A stretch of DNA of 41,000 nucleotides from Legionella sp. (GTDB taxonomy: Bacteria > Pseudomonadota > Gammaproteobacteria > Legionellales > Legionellaceae), in NCBI GenBank assembly GCA_027437055.1, contig DAIAOV010000016.1, forward strand, positions 1-41,000. Direction: 5' to 3'. Of this stretch, positions 8,399 to 16,300 are shown in pieces. Below the pieces are notes generated by a model. It was not told where the DNA came from. It searched no databases and worked only from the letters and a program-made list of their open reading frames with translations. The position numbers were made by a program, and so were the translations under genes. Each line of letters opens with the position of its first letter. Positions within the stretch are counted from its first letter, which is position 1.

Positions 8399-8433
8399 CT
8401 AGAAAAAGCACAGAACTCAACCGCTTTTTCTAG
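8399..8433 (-). terminator. Hairpin at the 3' end of the effector candidate gene
   Basis: CTAGAAAAAGC (8399-8409) and GCTTTTTCTAG (8423-8433) form an 11-bp stem around a 13-base loop, spanning the stop codon at 8417. On the minus strand the distal arm carries the T-run. It probably ends the transcript, or shields its 3' end. Confidence 0.5.
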
Positions 8434-10114
8434 CACTATTGATGGATGCTTCAAGGTTACTAACTTTTTCGGCAGAATCTGTTTGAGCTGTAAATAGTGT
8501 AAACTTTCCTGTCGCAAAGTAAGAGACACCACAAGAACAAATCAACGCTAACAAATTAACAAGAACTTCTCCCACTTTCTTTAATTTCCATCCGCGGAAT
8601 TCTTTCAGTTCACCACGATTGGCGTTTATGATTGTTTGAGAATTATTTTTTAATTGTTGCTCACTGATTATTCCTTTTTCATATTGTTTAACAAATCCAT
8701 CGACCTTGTTATAGATATTTTGTGCTGCTTGAGCCGCTTCAGTATAACCTCCTTCTTTGAGCTCAGTTATTTTAGCTGTTAAAACAGCTAGTTGTTCATT
8801 AATTTTTGCAACTTTTTCTTTGTCAGCAACATATAAAGAGGTAGATTTTTTTTGTTCTTCCTGTTTGCGTAGCTCTTCTTTAGCTTTGCGTTGTTGTTCT
8901 TCGCGTTGACGCTGCTGTTCTTTAGCTTTGCTCTGTTGCTCATCGTGTTGATGCCGTTGTTCCACAGGTTGTTCGTTTTTTTGGGGGGCTGCTTTCTCTA
9001 TTTTCAGTAGTTGTTCAATGGCTTTTTGTTCAACTAACTCTTTTTTCCTTAAAACCGCATTTTCAAGATCTGTAATTGGAATGAGCTTACCCCAGTTTTC
9101 TTTCAGCCCTTTGGCAAAAACAGGATCTTCTTTTATTTCAGTTCTTAACTTGTCTAACTGGACAAGTAGTGCATTTTTTTGCTCTTCAATTTCTCTTTTA
9201 GTTTGGCCTTGATTAGTAGGAATCGTTATAGATTTGATCTTTCTGTTGTAATCATAGATTCGATCTTGAACGTCGCTTTCCAGCTGAAAAGAGTGTTTTA
9301 CTTGTAAACCTTGTTGCGTTTCACCTTCTTTTTTATGAGTTTGCTCTTTACCCTGTTCATAACCACGATGTTTTTCTTCATCGTTGCTTTGTTTCTCTGC
9401 TTGCTTGTTTAAGGTTACTGTCGGTGAAAAGGTGTAGACCATAGCACCCTTTGCACGATTTTTATTTAGTTTATCAATAATATGATTTGCCATATCATCT
9501 GTACTATTGGTATATGATAAGGTGCCTGTAACAGAATCATAGCTATAGTAAATATTTCCTTTTTTTGCCAAGGAAATGGTATGTCCTTCTGTCCTAATCG
9601 TTATACCTTGTGAATTTAATTCACTAATGACCGCAAAGAATTGATCTCTTAATGGGGGTTTATTTTCGTTGGGGATCAGTTCTTTTAGTTGTTCATCCTT
9701 GATCGTATCCCAGTCAATTGTTACTGTCGGATGTTTCGCTTTAATTGCTTGCTCAATAGCTTCTATTGCTTCGCCATTAAAGGTCATAAACTCTATAAGG
9801 CTAAGGTTCTTCCTATTTTTGAGTAAATCTTCAACATCTATATTTTGAGTAGGAGTTGAGAGCTCTTTTCTGGTCGGCTTAGCAAATTGTTCTGCAAAAT
9901 ACCGTGTATACGCATCTTCTTCTAAGATGCCGGCCCCATCTTCAGTATTAGTAAAATCTCGTGTATAGCGATCTTGGGACTCTGTTTGGGCCTTTTTTAT
10001 TGCAATTTCCATTTCCTTATCATCAGACGCTGTTAAAATAGCTTGAATGACAGCGATACTGATTAAAGTACATGCATTGACTGTTTGAGGCTTGGACAGT
10101 TGTTTGTGTTGCAT
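8417..10114 (-). CDS. Candidate Dot/Icm effector: possible cysteine protease-like domain, coiled coil, C-terminal membrane segment
   Basis: 565 residues, no signal peptide. Residues 1-230 have a papain-like layout: Cys15 at the start of a hydrophobic helix (NACTLISIAVIQAIL), Gln10 before it, His178 (EGHTISL) and Asp193 (YYSYDS) 15 residues later. A clan CA peptidase or deubiquitinase fold is thus possible (inference). Residues 235-500 are charged and largely coiled coil, with a Gln/Glu/Lys/Arg-rich repeat tract at about 378-422. A membrane segment follows at about 514-535 (LVNLLALICSCGVSYFATG), then a polar tail rich in Ser, Ala and Glu, as in Dot/Icm signals. A PmrA-type tandem box lies upstream, and PmrA controls many effector genes in Legionella. 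I do not recognise a named homologue. Transcribed alone, with its own terminator-like hairpin. Confidence 0.8.
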   Translation of the reverse strand: MQHKQLSKPQTVNACTLISIAVIQAILTASDDKEMEIAIKKAQTESQDRYTRDFTNTEDGAGILEEDAYTRYFAEQFAKPTRKELSTPTQNIDVEDLLKNRKNLSLIEFMTFNGEAIEAIEQAIKAKHPTVTIDWDTIKDEQLKELIPNENKPPLRDQFFAVISELNSQGITIRTEGHTISLAKKGNIYYSYDSVTGTLSYTNSTDDMANHIIDKLNKNRAKGAMVYTFSPTVTLNKQAEKQSNDEEKHRGYEQGKEQTHKKEGETQQGLQVKHSFQLESDVQDRIYDYNRKIKSITIPTNQGQTKREIEEQKNALLVQLDKLRTEIKEDPVFAKGLKENWGKLIPITDLENAVLRKKELVEQKAIEQLLKIEKAAPQKNEQPVEQRHQHDEQQSKAKEQQRQREEQQRKAKEELRKQEEQKKSTSLYVADKEKVAKINEQLAVLTAKITELKEGGYTEAAQAAQNIYNKVDGFVKQYEKGIISEQQLKNNSQTIINANRGELKEFRGWKLKKVGEVLVNLLALICSCGVSYFATGKFTLFTAQTDSAEKVSNLEASINSARKSG

Positions 10115-10139
10115 ACTGGTTCTTCATAAAAGATTTATT

Positions 10140-10178
10140 ACTATAATCTTAGCTAAATAGTATTAACAAAATATTAAG
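10140..10178 (-). promoter_or_regulatory. PmrA-type tandem box and -10 element of the effector candidate gene
   Basis: On the minus strand 10178-10159 reads CTTAATATT-TT-GTTAATACT, two nine-base half-sites with two bases between. The first half matches the Legionella PmrA consensus (cTTAATatT, tandem with N2, as I recall it) completely and the second at 7 of 9 positions. A TATAGT -10 (10145-10140) lies 13 bases further down, so the box covers the -35 region, as in known PmrA-activated effector promoters. The ATG follows about 25 bases after the -10. Confidence 0.6.
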
Positions 10179-10227
10179 GAAAAAGAAGAATGGAGTTTGA
10201 ATACATCTAAAAAGGAGAACTAGTTAG

Positions 10228-11900
10228 ATGAAACAAAGTAAGGGATTTTATTTTCCAGTCTTTAGTACTATTGTCGCGTTTGTACTATTAACGCCATTAT
10301 ATGCGTCTAGTAATTTTGCGATTACTCTGCTGGCGGGAGCAACTCTGCCTAATGAGGTGCTTGGTGGAAGTTCAGTTATGGCATATTACACTGTAACTAA
10401 CTTGACTAATAGTACGCGAAATGGATATAAAGTGGTTGGTTTGCCAAGTACGGTATCACAGTCAACTAGCGATCCAATAGTCACTAATTTATGTAGTAAT
10501 CCTATTAATTTAGCTGCTAAGGCCAAATGTACCTTAAAATTAGCCATTACTGGGGCTGTGAGAAGCAGTTGCCCAAATTGTACCACGGCTACGCCAGCGC
10601 TGAATGTACGTGTTAATGGCAAATCGTGTGATCCTATTTGCGGTCCTATTATTTTATTAAATGGGGCTGAAGAAACAGTATTTAATTATCTAACTGATAG
10701 TTGTCCTATAGCCACTGGCGATTATGCGGATGTGCCTGTACGTCCATTTATCGGTGCTAATAATGGTATATTGTGGTTTGCTAGCAATTCACAAGGGTAT
10801 TTCAAAACAGATGGGGTGCCAGTGAGTCAAGGCACTTCAGATATTCTTGCTTTAATGGCTCGTGCAAGAGACAGTAATGGTCAATGCATTACTTGGGTAG
10901 TTAGCCCAGGGCAGGGGAATGTTAACCCTATAGACGCTTATAATAATGAATTGTGGATGACGGTTCCTTATACGCCAGATGGGCAAACTGTTTATTCACT
11001 AATTCATAACGAATATCATCCTCTTCCAGTGAATGTGAATAATGAATATGGAAATATTGTTGCTGCTAGCTCATCAGATGGAGGGAATACCTTTCAACTT
11101 ATTCAAAATTCAGCTAATTACAATGTGCCCGTCATTGTCTCTCCTTACCCTACTCATACCAAAACATTACAGATAATAACAATATGACTGGAGTTGCTGG
11201 TATGTTTGCACAAAGTAATATAATAAAATGGAGGGATTACTACTATATTCTAGTCAATCAAGATCTTAGCATTTTAAATCCAAATGCGCCTCCTGGAGGT
11301 GTTTGTATTTATCGTACTAATAATTTAGCAGATCCTCGTTCGTAGTTAGGATTTGACGGCACACAGTACAGCATTCCATTAGTACCTCGTTATCCTTATC
11401 CTCCATTTGCTAATCCAGAGCAATATTTGTGCTATGAAATTTTACCGGTTGCGTATCGTTTTTCTTGGAGTTATAACGTCATACTCAATAAATTTATTAT
11501 TATAGGAGTGGATACAAATTATCTACAGAGCGATGGAAGTCGTATAGAGGCTTTTGTTTATACCTTAGCTAACCTTAATCCTATTACCGGTATCCTGACT
11601 CCTGCGACCAATACAGGCAATACGTATACAGAATATTTGATTAGACAGATTACTTGGTTGGATCAATGGACTACTATTGGCTCTGTGCTAGGTCAGTCTT
11701 ATCCTAGTTTGTTAGATCCTACCAGTCAGCAAATTAGTAACAATTATGGCCCTTATTTAGTAGTGGATGATCATAGTTTTCAATACAGCGGTTCTTTACC
11801 CTACATTTACTACACTTTATTATTCCCTCATAACGACAATTTTGGCCGAAACAGAAATGTAGTTCGTCAAGCCTTAACAGTTGAGAACTGTATTCCTTAA
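10228..11900 (+). pseudogene. Secreted surface protein gene, broken by a frameshift and an in-frame stop
   Basis: One original gene of about 557 codons is split. The first part (10228-11187, 319 residues) begins with a Sec signal peptide (residues 1-26, cleavage near LYA-S) after a good AAGGAGA site at 10211-10217. Near 11150 one base has been lost: the coding sense moves to the frame starting at 11151 (YSYQNITDNNNMTGVAG...), and the first frame reads a few wrong residues to a TGA. The second frame then has a TAG at 11343-11345 before running on to 11900 with convincing protein sequence. Residues about 28-135 form an Ig-like domain with the YTVTN and CTLKL motifs, also present at the N-terminus of the protein at 20403-22592. 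The rest is a Tyr/Asn-rich beta protein of unknown function. Probably recently inactivated. Confidence 0.8.
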
Positions 11901-11910
11901 TCGGTTAAAT

Positions 11911-11951
11911 AAAATAGTCCCTCAAATATTAATTTTTTGAGGAGTTATTTT
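11911..11951 (+). terminator. Terminator-like hairpin after the broken surface protein gene
   Basis: CCTCAAA (11920-11926) pairs with TTTGAGG (11936-11942), and the outer AAAATA and TATTTT arms extend the stem after a three-base mismatch. The region is T-rich on the plus strand. Confidence 0.5.
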
Positions 11952-12104
11952 CTCCCAGAACGTAAATCATAGTTTACAATTTAATATAACTCTATATTGA
12001 AATATAAGTGAGGCGATCGGCTCAGCTTAGATGGAGACTATTGTATCGTTTACGAAGTAAGGTATATGTGGAATAGATTGTATAATTGACAAGAGGGGAT
12101 GATT

Positions 12105-13010
12105 ATGATGCAAACGACAGAGGTAATTTGGCAAAATGGTAAGTTTATTCCCTGGGATGAAGCAAAGACGCATGTATTATCTCATACCTTACATTATGGT
12201 GGTGGTGCTTTTGAGGGGATTCGCTTTTACAATACTTCCAAAGGCCCCGCAATTTTCCGTTTAAATGATCATGTTGAACGTTTTTTTTATTCAATGTCTG
12301 TTTTAAAAATGAATATGCCTTATTCCAAGGAAGAAGTAAGGACTGCAATTATAGAGGTGGTTTCTAAAAACAAATTGGAATCCGGTTATATTCGTCCATT
12401 AGCATTCTATGGCTACAGTAAAATGGGGGTTAATCCTATAGGAAATCCTGTAAATTTGATTATCGCCTGTTGGCCTTGGGGAGCTTATCATCCATATGAA
12501 AGTATTGATGTTAAAATAAGTAGTTATATTCGTATCCATCCAGATTCAACGGTAGTCGATGCCAAAATTTGTGGTCATTATGTTAATAGTATCTTAGCCT
12601 CACTTGAGTTACAGGGGACGCATTACCATGAGGCATTATTATTAGATTGCAATGAACATATTGCCGAAGGTGTTGGTGAAAACTTTTTTATGGTAAAAGA
12701 TGGGGTGCTTTATACCCCCGCTTTAGGAAAAATACTTTCAGGCATTACCCGCAATACAATAATAAAATTAGCTCATAATTTAAATATTAAGGTAGTTGAA
12801 ACGGACATTACTCTTGATGATGTTTATCAAGCTGATGAAGCATTTTTTACTGGTACCGCAGCAGAGGTAACACCTATCCGATCGATTAATGATAAACGAA
12901 TGGGTAAAAATGATGTTGGAGAAATTACGGCTGTAATAAAAAAAGCCTACATGGATTTAGTTCAAGGAAAGAATAATGAGTTCATGCATTATTTGACTTA
13001 TGTCCAGTAA
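12105..13010 (+). CDS. ilvE: Branched-chain amino acid aminotransferase
   Basis: 301 residues, fold type IV PLP enzyme. The N-terminal part holds the family motif HTLHYGGGAFEGIRFY (28-43). The PLP lysine is Lys154 in VDAKICGHYVNS, and the phosphate-binding loops are LSGITRN and TGTAAEVTPI. It transfers amino groups between 2-oxoglutarate and the oxo acids of Leu, Ile and Val. Three ATGs lie close together (12099, 12105, 12108). The strong AGAGGGG site ends at 12097, so 12099 is too near and 12105 or 12108 is correct. It is a single gene with its own leader, convergent with the yqjD-like cluster. Confidence 0.93.
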   Translation: MMQTTEVIWQNGKFIPWDEAKTHVLSHTLHYGGGAFEGIRFYNTSKGPAIFRLNDHVERFFYSMSVLKMNMPYSKEEVRTAIIEVVSKNKLESGYIRPLAFYGYSKMGVNPIGNPVNLIIACWPWGAYHPYESIDVKISSYIRIHPDSTVVDAKICGHYVNSILASLELQGTHYHEALLLDCNEHIAEGVGENFFMVKDGVLYTPALGKILSGITRNTIIKLAHNLNIKVVETDITLDDVYQADEAFFTGTAAEVTPIRSINDKRMGKNDVGEITAVIKKAYMDLVQGKNNEFMHYLTYVQ

Positions 13011-13036
13011 TAATCTGACGTGATTACAGATATGAA

Positions 13037-13058
13037 GAGTTATTTTTTAAAATAACTC
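13037..13058. terminator. Hairpin between ilvE and the convergent membrane protein cluster
   Basis: GAGTTATTTT and AAAATAACTC form a perfect 10-bp stem with a two-base loop at the convergent gene ends, overlapping the stop codon of the minus-strand gene. Neither side has a long T-run. Confidence 0.4.
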
Positions 13059-13330
13059 ATAAAAAAACTAATAACTTGCTTTTCCAAATAAGTTTTAGCC
13101 GTTAAAGAGCTTATTTCCATAAGTTTCTTTCCTACTTGGCCAATCCTTCTTTCTTTTGCAATCGTCCAGCCACATAGAAACGCAGGAACCAGTAAAAAAA
13201 GCCATGTCATTGGGTTACTTATTGTGGTTCTGAGGTATCTCTTATGTTTCATCACTTGTTTTTGTTGATGGTGTAATACCTGTTCCAGTTTTTCTATCTC
13301 TCTGTGCAATTGGCGTCTTGAGCTGTTCAT
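13040..13330 (-). CDS. YqjK-like small membrane protein
   Basis: 96 residues from the ATG at 13330, which has an AGAG site about 9 bases upstream; the frame is open 15 codons further, to a TTG without such support. A basic coiled coil (about 3-40, REIEKLEQVLHHQQKQ) is followed by a membrane segment (about 43-58, MTWLFLLVPAFLCGW). Its position after DUF883 and YqjE-like genes matches the yqjD-yqjE-yqjK arrangement of enterobacteria, on which the name rests. It overlaps the preceding gene by 89 bases in another frame, unusually long. Function unknown. Confidence 0.6.
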   Translation of the reverse strand: MNSSRRQLHREIEKLEQVLHHQQKQVMKHKRYLRTTISNPMTWLFLLVPAFLCGWTIAKERRIGQVGKKLMEISSLTAKTYLEKQVISFFMSYFKK

Positions 13331-13685
13331 CTTTACTATTCTCTTTAGGGGATAAATAGGCCCTTGTTTTTTCAAAGCTCATATTACTTAAATTGAAGGT
13401 AAGATACTTGAGTAGGACAAAAAATAAAATAAGGTTAAGTAATATTACGAAAAAAGCAGCTTGAAGAATGGTATGTAAAAATAGCATAGCAAAAAAACCA
13501 ATTACCAACATGATAGATAACCATAAAGTAATCAGTACAACAAATATCAAGCATACATTAAGCAGCAAGGGATAAACACTAAGTCCTGCTAGTCTTACTT
13601 CTAATTTAAAAATAGAAAATAGAGTTTTAAAAACTGATATTTTACTATTAATTAGACCTTCAATTTGCTCAAAAAATTTGGTCAT
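13242..13685 (-). CDS. YqjE-like (phage holin superfamily III type) membrane protein
   Basis: 147 residues. An amphipathic N-terminus (1-35) is followed by two long membrane segments (about 40-70 and 76-100) and a polar Lys/Thr/Ser-rich tail (108-147). This is the layout of YqjE/DUF1469 proteins. Its ATG overlaps the stop of the DUF883 gene (ATGA, 13682-13685), so the pair is translationally coupled. YqjE-type proteins go with YqjD in envelope or stationary-phase gene sets; no enzymatic role is known. Confidence 0.65.
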   Translation of the reverse strand: MTKFFEQIEGLINSKISVFKTLFSIFKLEVRLAGLSVYPLLLNVCLIFVVLITLWLSIMLVIGFFAMLFLHTILQAAFFVILLNLILFFVLLKYLTFNLSNMSFEKTRAYLSPKENSKDEQLKTPIAQRDRKTGTGITPSTKTSDET

Positions 13686-13924
13686 TTTCTCATTAACTTG
13701 GCCATTAAAAATCCTATGCCACCAGCTATTAATATTGAAGTTAAAGGGTTTTCTTGAACTTTCTGCAGTAATTGATCAGATTGTTTTTTAACTCTATCTT
13801 CTGCTTCATTAACTTTATGTAATCCTTCTTCATACAGCTCATTAGCAAATTTTTTACCTTCATGTAACAAGTTAGCTGCGGCTTCAGCAACATGGGCCTT
13901 TTGCTTTTTATTCAAATTATCCAT
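13682..13924 (-). CDS. YqjD/ElaB family (DUF883) membrane-anchored protein
   Basis: 80 residues. The amphipathic, Lys/Glu-rich helix (about 5-55) and the C-terminal membrane anchor (ENPLTSILIAGGIGFLMAKLMRK) are diagnostic of the YqjD/ElaB/YgaM family. In E. coli members tie ribosomes to the inner membrane in stationary phase. The site AAAGGAG precedes the ATG. First gene of a three-gene minus-strand cluster. The 231-base gap upstream (13925-14155) separates it from pilD and should hold its promoter; no clear one was found. Confidence 0.8.
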   Translation of the reverse strand: MDNLNKKQKAHVAEAAANLLHEGKKFANELYEEGLHKVNEAEDRVKKQSDQLLQKVQENPLTSILIAGGIGFLMAKLMRK

Positions 13925-14155
13925 TTTAAAACTCCTTTAAAGTATTTGAACTAAGAGAAAGCAGAAAATTTCAAGATCTAACATCGAGTTAAATCACATT
14001 ACCATGAAGCTCGACTGATTTTCTACTTTTTTCTTGAGCGACTTTAGGATTATGTCCTTATTATAAAGAGATCTTTACAGAACTCATTCAAGCTCCTTAT
14101 AAATATAGTTGTTTGGTTAAAAAAATCAATTTTAGATGAAAATGTTAGGAGGGGT

Positions 14156-15019
14156 TTAGAACCATAAACGTAAATACCAATTAATGATAACTTGTCCCCA
14201 AAACATAGAAACTAACCCAGCTATACAGAGAAATGGACCAAAAGGAATGGTAGTTTCTTTGGATTTATTGTTCACACTTAAGTATATTGCTCCCACAATA
14301 GCGCCGGTAATTGAAGAAAGTAAAAGAATTAGAGGTAAATAGTGCCAACCAAACCATGCACCAAATGCAGCGAATAGTTTAAAGTCACCATGTCCCATAC
14401 CTATTTTACCAGTAATTAAATAAAATAGCTTAATAAAAAGCCAAAGGCTAACATAGGCACCTACTGCACTTAACACTGCGACAGGCAGAGGAGTAAATAA
14501 ATTTTGTGTATTCGCAATAAGTCCGACCCAGAGAAAACTTAATGTAAGGTTATCAGGCAATAATTGATGATCCAAATCAATAAAAATTAAACAGATTAGT
14601 AGCCAAATTCCTAATAGTGCAAAAGGAAGTTGTAGCGCCAACCCAAAGTGCCAGCTAGCATACAATGATAATAGTAAAGTGCATAATTCAATTAAGGGGT
14701 ATCTAATGGAAATAGGGTGATGGCATTGGTGACATCGACCTCTTAAAATTAGGTAGCTTATTATAGGAATATTTTGCCACGCCTTAACTAAACTTTTGCA
14801 GTGGGGACAAAATGATCTAGGGAAAAAGAGATTAATTTGCGCTCTTAACTCTTCTTCTTTTAGAGCAAATAATTCGCAACATTGTTGCTTCCATTCATCT
14901 TGGAGCATAATAGGCAAACGATAAATAACTACGTTTAATAAACTACCTACAGCCAATGACAAAAGGGTAATGGCTAAATATATGAACCAGGGACTGGTTG
15001 CGATAAGCTCTTGTATCAT
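14156..15019 (-). CDS. pilD: Prepilin peptidase / N-methyltransferase PilD
   Basis: 287 residues, inner membrane. An N-terminal membrane segment (about 12-34) leads to a cytosolic zinc loop with two CxxC pairs (Cys71/74 and Cys96/99), then several membrane segments. The aspartyl protease residues lie in FIDLDHQLLPD (about 148-156) and GMGHGDFKLF (Asp212). PilD cleaves and methylates type IV prepilins and type II pseudopilins; in L. pneumophila it is required for both pili and type II secretion. It follows pilC by 48 bases as the last gene of pilB-pilC-pilD. Confidence 0.96.
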   Translation of the reverse strand: MIQELIATSPWFIYLAITLLSLAVGSLLNVVIYRLPIMLQDEWKQQCCELFALKEEELRAQINLFFPRSFCPHCKSLVKAWQNIPIISYLILRGRCHQCHHPISIRYPLIELCTLLLSLYASWHFGLALQLPFALLGIWLLICLIFIDLDHQLLPDNLTLSFLWVGLIANTQNLFTPLPVAVLSAVGAYVSLWLFIKLFYLITGKIGMGHGDFKLFAAFGAWFGWHYLPLILLLSSITGAIVGAIYLSVNNKSKETTIPFGPFLCIAGLVSMFWGQVIINWYLRLWF

Positions 15020-15067
15020 GTGATGAGCGTGCCTTTATTCAGTTGAGAAGTTAAGTCTATGCTAAAT

Positions 15068-16300
15068 CTAAATAGCTTGGCCAAGTTTAAATATAGGTAG
15101 ATACATTGCAATAACTAATCCACCCACTAAAACACCTAATATTGACATAATTATTGGCTCCAATAAACTACTTAGTGCATCCACTGCATTATCAACTTCT
15201 TCTTCATAAAAATCAGCTACTTTACCGAGCATCTTTTCTAGAGCACCTGATTCTTCACCAATAGCTACCATCTGAATTACCATGTTAGGAAACAAATGTG
15301 TATTTTCCATTGCTATAAACAACTGCTGTCCTGTTGATACTTCCTCTTTAATTTTATTTGTGGCATTGGCATAAATAATGTTTCCTGTAGCACCAGATAC
15401 AGATTTTAATGCTTCAACTAAAGGCAAACCCGCGGCAAAAGTGATAGACAACGTTCTGGTAAAACGAGCAATGGCCGCTTTTTCTAATATAGTTCCTATG
15501 ACGGGAAATTTTAATAATGACCTATCAAGATTTTGAGCAAAATTTAGGGAGTGTTTTTTAGCATAAATAAAAGCATAAAGAGCGGCTCCTAACGAGCCAA
15601 AGATAATATACCAGTAAGCCTGAAAAAACTTCGACATATCAACTACAGCTTGGGTGAGTGCTGGTAAGTCTGCTCCAAATCCTTTAAATAAGGATTCAAA
15701 TTGTGGAACAACAAAAATAAGTAGACCTGCTGTGACTATTAGTGCAACCACGAGAACGGCTATGGGGTAGGTTAGGGCTTTTTTGATTTTCTTTTTTATC
15801 GTTTCAATTTTTTCTTTATAAGTGGCAACCTTATCCAACATAGTATCAAGTGATCCTGACCTTTCACCCGCATCAACAAGGTTACAAAATAATTCGTTAA
15901 AATAAGCCGGGTGTTTTATTAGTGATTCTGATAAAGTCAATCCTGTTTCAATATCACTTTTAATTGTTTCTAATAGATTTTTCAATTTATTGTTCGTTTG
16001 CCCTTTAGCTACAATATCAAAAGACTGCACTAATGGAATCCCCGATTCAATCATCGTGGCTAATTGGCGGCTAAAAACTGTGATATCTCCAGCAGTAATT
16101 TTCCTATTCTTTTTATCAAAAAAAGGCTTTCTTTTTTTGACAACTTTATTGGTAATTATTCCTTGTTTACGCAAATCAGCTTTTGCTAAAGCTAAACTTC
16201 TTGCTTGAATATCACCAACCATCTTTTGGCCAGATTTATTGATTCCTTCGTAGTGAAAAGTTAAAACTGAACCTGTATTTTTAGCCATGAAATTATTCAA
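15068..16300 (-). CDS. pilC: Type IV pilus inner-membrane platform protein PilC
   Basis: 410 residues. Two T2SSF (GspF) domains (about 75-200 and 278-400) are each followed by membrane segments (about 175-200, 225-248 and 380-402). The second domain carries the conserved GEESGALEKML stretch, and the first has the corresponding GERSGSLDTML. PilC is the membrane platform that connects the PilB motor to the growing pilus. Its ATG lies 8 bases inside the end of pilB, showing coupled translation. Confidence 0.96.
   Translation of the reverse strand: MNNFMAKNTGSVLTFHYEGINKSGQKMVGDIQARSLALAKADLRKQGIITNKVVKKRKPFFDKKNRKITAGDITVFSRQLATMIESGIPLVQSFDIVAKGQTNNKLKNLLETIKSDIETGLTLSESLIKHPAYFNELFCNLVDAGERSGSLDTMLDKVATYKEKIETIKKKIKKALTYPIAVLVVALIVTAGLLIFVVPQFESLFKGFGADLPALTQAVVDMSKFFQAYWYIIFGSLGAALYAFIYAKKHSLNFAQNLDRSLLKFPVIGTILEKAAIARFTRTLSITFAAGLPLVEALKSVSGATGNIIYANATNKIKEEVSTGQQLFIAMENTHLFPNMVIQMVAIGEESGALEKMLGKVADFYEEEVDNAVDALSSLLEPIIMSILGVLVGGLVIAMYLPIFKLGQAI

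Noticed and set aside
8309..8497. A 62-codon plus-strand open frame over the TetR palindrome and effector gene end.
   Set aside because: It covers the palindrome and hairpin, lacks a ribosome binding site and mirrors a real gene on the other strand.
8878..8985. The Q/E/K/R-rich tract in the effector candidate, considered as a DNA repeat or recent slippage array.
   Set aside because: The units are imperfect at the DNA level and are better explained as coiled-coil protein repeats.
12081..12086. TATAAT just before ilvE as its -10 element.
   Set aside because: Transcription would start on the ribosome binding site, and no -35 lies at a proper distance.
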